Shown here: positions 59,761-64,000 of the stretch, piece after piece
Layout of the letters: every line of letters begins with the position of its first letter
Position numbering within the stretch: position 1 is the stretch's first letter
NCBI GenBank assembly: GCA_902805475.1
Contig: CADCSX010000007.1
Location: 1,984,001-2,048,000, forward strand
Source of the DNA: Entonaema liquescens
Lineage: Eukaryota > Ascomycota > Sordariomycetes > Xylariales > Xylariaceae
Length of the DNA stretch: 64,000 nt
Reading direction: 5' to 3'
Translations under genes and position numbers: made by a program
The notes under the pieces: generated by a model
What the model saw: the letters and a program-made list of their open reading frames with translations, nothing else
The model's database searches: none
What the model was told of the DNA's origin: nothing

Positions 59761-61015
59761 AGGCCGGCTGTCTACTCCCACGAAGAACATACATCACAAC
59801 GTAGATAAGTGTGCCGAGGTATGGGATATACCTTATCTGATACACATACGTATATAGGGGACCGACCGTTGGCCTACCAGGGCCGCGTGTTCTGGCTGTA
59901 CCGGCGTTGGAATCTAGACGGATAATTTGCGTGCAATACTTGCGTCCTTGGTTGGGCTTAAAGGATTCTGGAGTTATGTGAGCAGGTGCTGGATTTACTA
60001 CCATATCACCAAATATTTTCTATTGCTAATGTTGAACGGGCTTTCCTTTGTTGGGCTCTCGAGCGGCGAATATAGTAGGCTCTCGGATGATATCACGGCT
60101 AATGGGAATTTTACATGTATTTTCATATATATAATACGATCTATCCAAGGCAAGTTGATAGCTGGAATTAACGAGTCGGCATCGTAGGCGATTGATAGCT
60201 CGTCATGTCGCTTTCTGGGGTGTATCAGCCCTGTATGTTATAGTGTTGGCGTAGGATCGATCCCCTATATTTCTGGGCCTAGTGCTTATACCTAGTATTC
60301 ATTGCACTTTTCTTTGTGGCTTTTTCATCTTATTTAGAACGGGCGAGCCGTCGAAACTCTCTTTACTGCTACTAGTAATCCCAAAGCATATCTAAGTAGT
60401 TCATTGGTAATAAGAGGTAGGTACCAATGCGCTCTTTGCATAATATCATGCGTTTCATCATGTTTGATGAAGTAAAGGGGGCGAATCGGATTTTTGTATT
60501 ATCCAAGTCTGATATTTATGCCGTATGCCATATCCCATATGAATATAATTGCACTTAGAATACACCTTAGGTATCTATAATCACTCACCTTAGAGTCTTA
60601 TGCGCTGATCATCTAGGGCTAAACATCGTTAGTTTTACTTTATATCCAAGACTACGTTATATACACACTACATAGCACTTAGTAGTAACGGAGTAGTTTG
60701 AGTAGAACTACCTTGGTACGTTCACACTTGGAAATAATAGAGTTGTGATACTTCCGTGTTCAAGTTGACGATACTAGAAGCAAATCATCCAGATTGATCG
60801 TCGAAATGGTACAATTTCTCCACAGACCCGCACTAAGCAATTGCACGTCTCTGCATTGGATTAGTCGTTCACAATCCCACTCCTTTAAGATTGCCTAGCA
60901 AATCGACTGTTTTTGTTGAAGACTTAAGTTCCGAGGGATAGGGGCTGAGTCCAAGAAGGTTGGGATAATACGGCGCGGTCCGCTTAGGACTTCGTACGGA
61001 GTAGGAGTCGTGTTA

Positions 61016-61043
61016 GTGATGTAGTGATGTAGTGATGTAGTGA
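61016..61043. repeat. 8-bp repeat GTAGTGAT
   Basis: Three consecutive units plus a partial unit. Confidence 0.93.
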
Positions 61044-61599
61044 CAGCACCCAATACCTGGATCGACATGCTCGTCATGGATTCCAAAGTAGCAATTTGGT
61101 ACACGGGGTGATTCGGGGTGTCGTCGCAACCTGCATCAGCCGCTAATGTCTGTGTCTGTATAGACCCTGCTCGACATCAACGTCGTGCCGACGGCATTGT
61201 CGATCCTCTCTTCCTGCATGTGTTGGGCAGCGCTCCATTCGTCAGCATCGGCCACTCCGTCTCGACTAGCGATCTCGTCCCAAGAAAACCGCCCGCCAAT
61301 GTCCCGGGTGCATCCTCACCATCAGCACCAGCAGAAGCAGCATCATCACAGCATAGCATAGCATAGCACACATACATACCTACGTACCTTGGGCAGCGTG
61401 CCGCACTTGTCGCCCTTTCGAACCAAAGGGACTAGGGTCATCGTCATCGACCCGGGTTTTCCAGACGCGAGATTAGCAATCCTCGCAGATGGATGTGACG
61501 TGTTATTGTCGACCGTTTTCAGATCAGGCTGGGCTGAGACCCGGCAACTCTCTTTCGTGCGCGCGCGCCCATACGCCCGCCCTCCTCTCCTCACGGAGA

Positions 61600-61643
61600 C
61601 CACCATTACCACTACTACTACTACCACTACCACCACCACCACC
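61600..61643. repeat. ACC/ACT trinucleotide repeat
   Basis: An imperfect run of ACT and ACC triplets; translated frames give only Thr or Val/Gly runs. Confidence 0.93.
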
Positions 61644-62643
61644 CCTTCTTCAATACGAGTGAATATACCAACCAGCACCCGGCACGGCGGACCAACGACG
61701 ACGAGCAATTGATGCCTAACTACCGGGGCTGCCGGCACATCACCTAGGACGTCCTACCTATCGAGATTCGAACTTGCGGTGTAGAAAAAGCCAAGCTCGG
61801 GGAATATTCGTGGGGTAATACTATCAAAAGGAGGGCATCAAGTGAGGAGAAAAAAATTAATGGGAGTAAATTTATTAGCCCTTTTTTTCTTTTGGTTCTT
61901 TTCCCTCCCGCAACTACTACGTATGACAGCAAAACTCGACAGAAAAGGATTGTTACCATACATACGGTCGTCCCTCGGTCCCCGTCCATTGCTGCCGGTA
62001 GACAAAAGGGCAAGTTTTAACGGTGAAAAGTGTAGAGCATCATCAATACAACCACAGCTCGGTCTCGAGCGGTTGGAATGAGGAGGTTCGAATTGGGGCC
62101 TCACGAATCCTACATGCCTTGCGTAGACACCGAAGTCCTGCCCCGCTCTTGTACATATCGACGATGAGAGAGTAGAGATGTATTTGTCCGGAGTGGTTGC
62201 GAATGTCAACATTCATTTTTTTTACTATTATTGTTTACTTTTTTAACGGACCGAGGTTGAAGCACGACAGTTGCAATTCAACTATATAGATAGTTCAATG
62301 TAGAGATAGGGGCATTATCTAATCGGACCGGCGCGGGCCAACCAGAGGCTATAGCCAAGGCCCGTCGTGATAGAGAGTAGAAACTAGTGAAGTTGAGAAC
62401 TGCAAATTTAGACGCAATAAGAGCTTCTCCCGTAACTGATCAGCAAAGGTCTAGGCCGCATGTTTCGGGTCCCTTCATGCCTCCATCTCCAACATCTAAT
62501 TCGCCCAGAAAAATCCTCCGGTATTTGTTGATCGGCCAGCACTCTTGGTACTAGGTTCATCGTTGCCCTTTCCGGCGAGACTACATGAAAGCCGGCTAGG
62601 GAGATGGGGCCCCGTAATGGATCCTGGATAGAGTCGTTTCAGC

Positions 62644-62758
62644 TGTATGTATGTATGTATGTCTGTATGTCTGTATGTCTGTATGTCTGTATGTCTGTAT
62701 GTCTGTATGTCTGTATGTCTGTATGTCTGTATGTCTGTATGTCTGTATGTCTGTATGT
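62644..62758. repeat. 8-bp microsatellite TGTATGTC, about 12 units
   Basis: Starts as (TATG)4 and continues as near-perfect TGTATGTC units for about 100 bp. It is open in several frames on both strands because the unit contains no stop in those phases. Confidence 0.95.
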
Positions 62759-63365
62759 ACGTGTGTATGTAGTATGTAAAATATGTGTATGTAGATATGT
62801 AGGCAAGTATGTAGCCTACCTTTACATACATCGATTATAATACACACCTACCTACATATCACCATACCTAACGGTGAGGCCGGACCGCGTCCCCGCTGTA
62901 AAGAGGAGACCGAGGAGGCTACATAGACGGAGACACAAGAAATGCAGACATACCTACCTACATAGAGAAGAAAAAAAAAAAGATGATGACTCACAGGGGG
63001 GAGAACGACAAGACGATGAAAATCACCACCTAGCCTATCTGACAGAAACACGCCGGCCGCAGTGCCACCTACCTACCTACCGACATACCAACAAGAGCCC
63101 GTCTCCCATTAGCATCCTGCTGCAAAGCGGCGAAGGCCGTGCCATGTGGCCAGCCGTACCCGGGGCCCTTCGAACCCTGATCTGCAAATAAATATATCCT
63201 ACATACATACGTACATACATGATGCAGCAGAACTAAGCCATTGGGCGCCAGTTACGATGCTAATTGGGAGGAGAAGGAGGAGGAAGAGGGGCGGGTATTT
63301 CCAACGAGGTGGGAATACGGCACGGCAACTTGACTAACGGACGAAGAGAGATAGATAGAGAGAGA

Positions 63366-63391
63366 GGTAGAAAGAAAGAAAGAAAGAAAGA
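63366..63391. repeat. (GAAA)n microsatellite
   Basis: Six GAAA-type units following a GATA/GAGA-rich patch. Confidence 0.92.
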
Positions 63392-64000
63392 AACAAAAGG
63401 GCAAATAGACAGAAACAGCCAAGGTTCGTTCGAATAGAGTTTAGCCAAGCCAAGCAGCGAACGAGCAGCAGCAGCAAGCAGTATGCATACATGGGATGAC
63501 GCGGATGTGATGTACGTGCTTTTGCTTTCTCGGCAGCGATACCGAGGGGCGGCGCTGACGTATCGCGAGCCAGAAGATGCGTCTCGAGACTCACATTGGC
63601 TCGACGCGCTAATAAACGGCCCCAGCTTTCAACTTTACGCTACACTAACTAGTCCAGGGCGTTCGCCCCCCCTCTTCGCGCCAACGCCTATCACGAAGAG
63701 GCACAAAAGAAAAAGAAGTCGGTGGCTGGGAAGAAAGAGAGAGAGAGGGGGGAAACGCTCTATCGTGACTGGAGAGATGCGGTCCAAGGCATGTAAGCAG
63801 ACATATTAAGTGCTACGACTCTACCGTGCTTGGCTAATAGACGAGTTTATCGAGATCTGGAACTTTGGTTGCAAGCTAGCAAGGGTTGCTCGGTCCAGTC
63901 GTCATCTGTTGGTAGAGATGATTGGGGATATTAGGTAGTCTGGTCTGATAGGGTTACACGCATTTTGGGTTTGTTTACTTTCCCATACTCGGGACGGCTT

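Larger units (their letters stand above)
59761..64000. other. intergenic, microsatellite-rich, no supported gene
   Basis: 4.2 kb to the right edge with no frame showing a known domain. Simple repeats are dense: GTAGTGAT (61016-61043), CATAG (61348-61367), ACC/ACT (61600-61643), TGTATGTC (62644-62758), GAAA (63366-63391). Frames overlapping them are repeat translations. It may be the long 5' leader region of a gene beyond the window. Confidence 0.55.

Noticed and set aside
61389..61712. 107-codon frame with Thr run
   Set aside because: The Thr run is the ACC/ACT microsatellite; the rest has no homology I recognise.
61755..61785. T-loop-like GTTCGAATC on the minus strand suggesting a tRNA
   Set aside because: The flanking pentamers do not pair and no acceptor or anticodon arm can be drawn.
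62496..62847. Proteins with repeated YVCMSVCL or HTDIQTYR
   Set aside because: They are translations of the TGTATGTC microsatellite in different frames and strands.
1..64000. CRISPR arrays, prophage, bacterial operons or intact transposons
   Set aside because: No spaced direct repeats, no polycistronic layout, and no transposase, reverse transcriptase or terminal repeats were seen; the DNA is clearly fungal nuclear.

Overview
This is nuclear DNA of a filamentous ascomycete (Pezizomycotina, most likely a sordariomycete; the order cannot be fixed from sequence alone). The evidence is short 50-100 nt introns with GTAAGT/GTATGT donors and CTAAC branch sites, long gene-poor spacers, a fungal NLR-like STAND protein, a fungal class I terpene cyclase, a Zn2Cys6 regulator, an intron-containing tRNA, and housekeeping proteins of fungal type (Vps2, Rio1, Trz1, Swd2, SRP9, Rnr2). 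Several conserved introns had to be placed by hand, and those splice sites are given in each entry.

Layout. 1-761 (-): start of an ADF-H (drebrin/coactosin-like) protein running off the left edge. 5025-6925 (-): PP2C phosphatase. 9087-10462 (+): iron-type alcohol dehydrogenase of the maleylacetate reductase-like branch. 10633-11563 (-): ESCRT-III Vps2 with a frameshift. 12330-13740 (+): 5' half of a mitofusin Fzo1 gene, broken inside the GTPase domain. 15694-17130 (-): sesquiterpene-cyclase-like class I terpene synthase without tailoring neighbours. 20456-24009 (+): alpha/beta-hydrolase plus NACHT-like STAND protein. 25293-26959 (-): Rio1 kinase. 28105-30410 (+): secreted GH20 hexosaminidase. 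31011-33899 (-): long-form tRNase Z. 34423-35335 (-): single-pass membrane protein with a C-terminal Cys-rich (apple/PAN-like) domain. 36593-38041 (-): triple-HRDC protein. 38639-39933 (+): COMPASS subunit Swd2. 40665-41330 (+): SRP9 with a frameshift. 42083-43512 (-): ribonucleotide reductase small subunit with a frameshift. 44679-45663 (-): DUF4112 protein. 46654-48039 (-): monocarboxylate-type MFS transporter. 49040-49129 (+): tRNA with a 17-nt intron. 51792-53598 (-): family III CoA-transferase-like protein. 56486-59760 (+): Zn2Cys6 transcription factor. The last 4.2 kb holds only microsatellites.

How the genes fit together. Most are unlinked housekeeping functions (mRNA/tRNA/ribosome maturation, endosomal sorting, chromatin, dNTP supply). 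The accessory component is the terpene cyclase, the STAND protein, the secreted hexosaminidase and, at the right, a loose MFS / CoA-transferase / Zn2Cys6 group that could be a small metabolic module (inference; spacers are 2.9-3.8 kb).

Points that stand out: three essential genes (vps2, srp9, rnr2) are each off by 1-2 nt, which points to base-call or assembly errors rather than biology; the mitofusin copy is a genuine-looking truncated pseudogene; the STAND protein has Gly in place of the hydrolase nucleophile; a free-standing three-HRDC protein lacks any helicase or nuclease domain; and the palindrome TACCTAGGTA recurs in intergenic DNA only.
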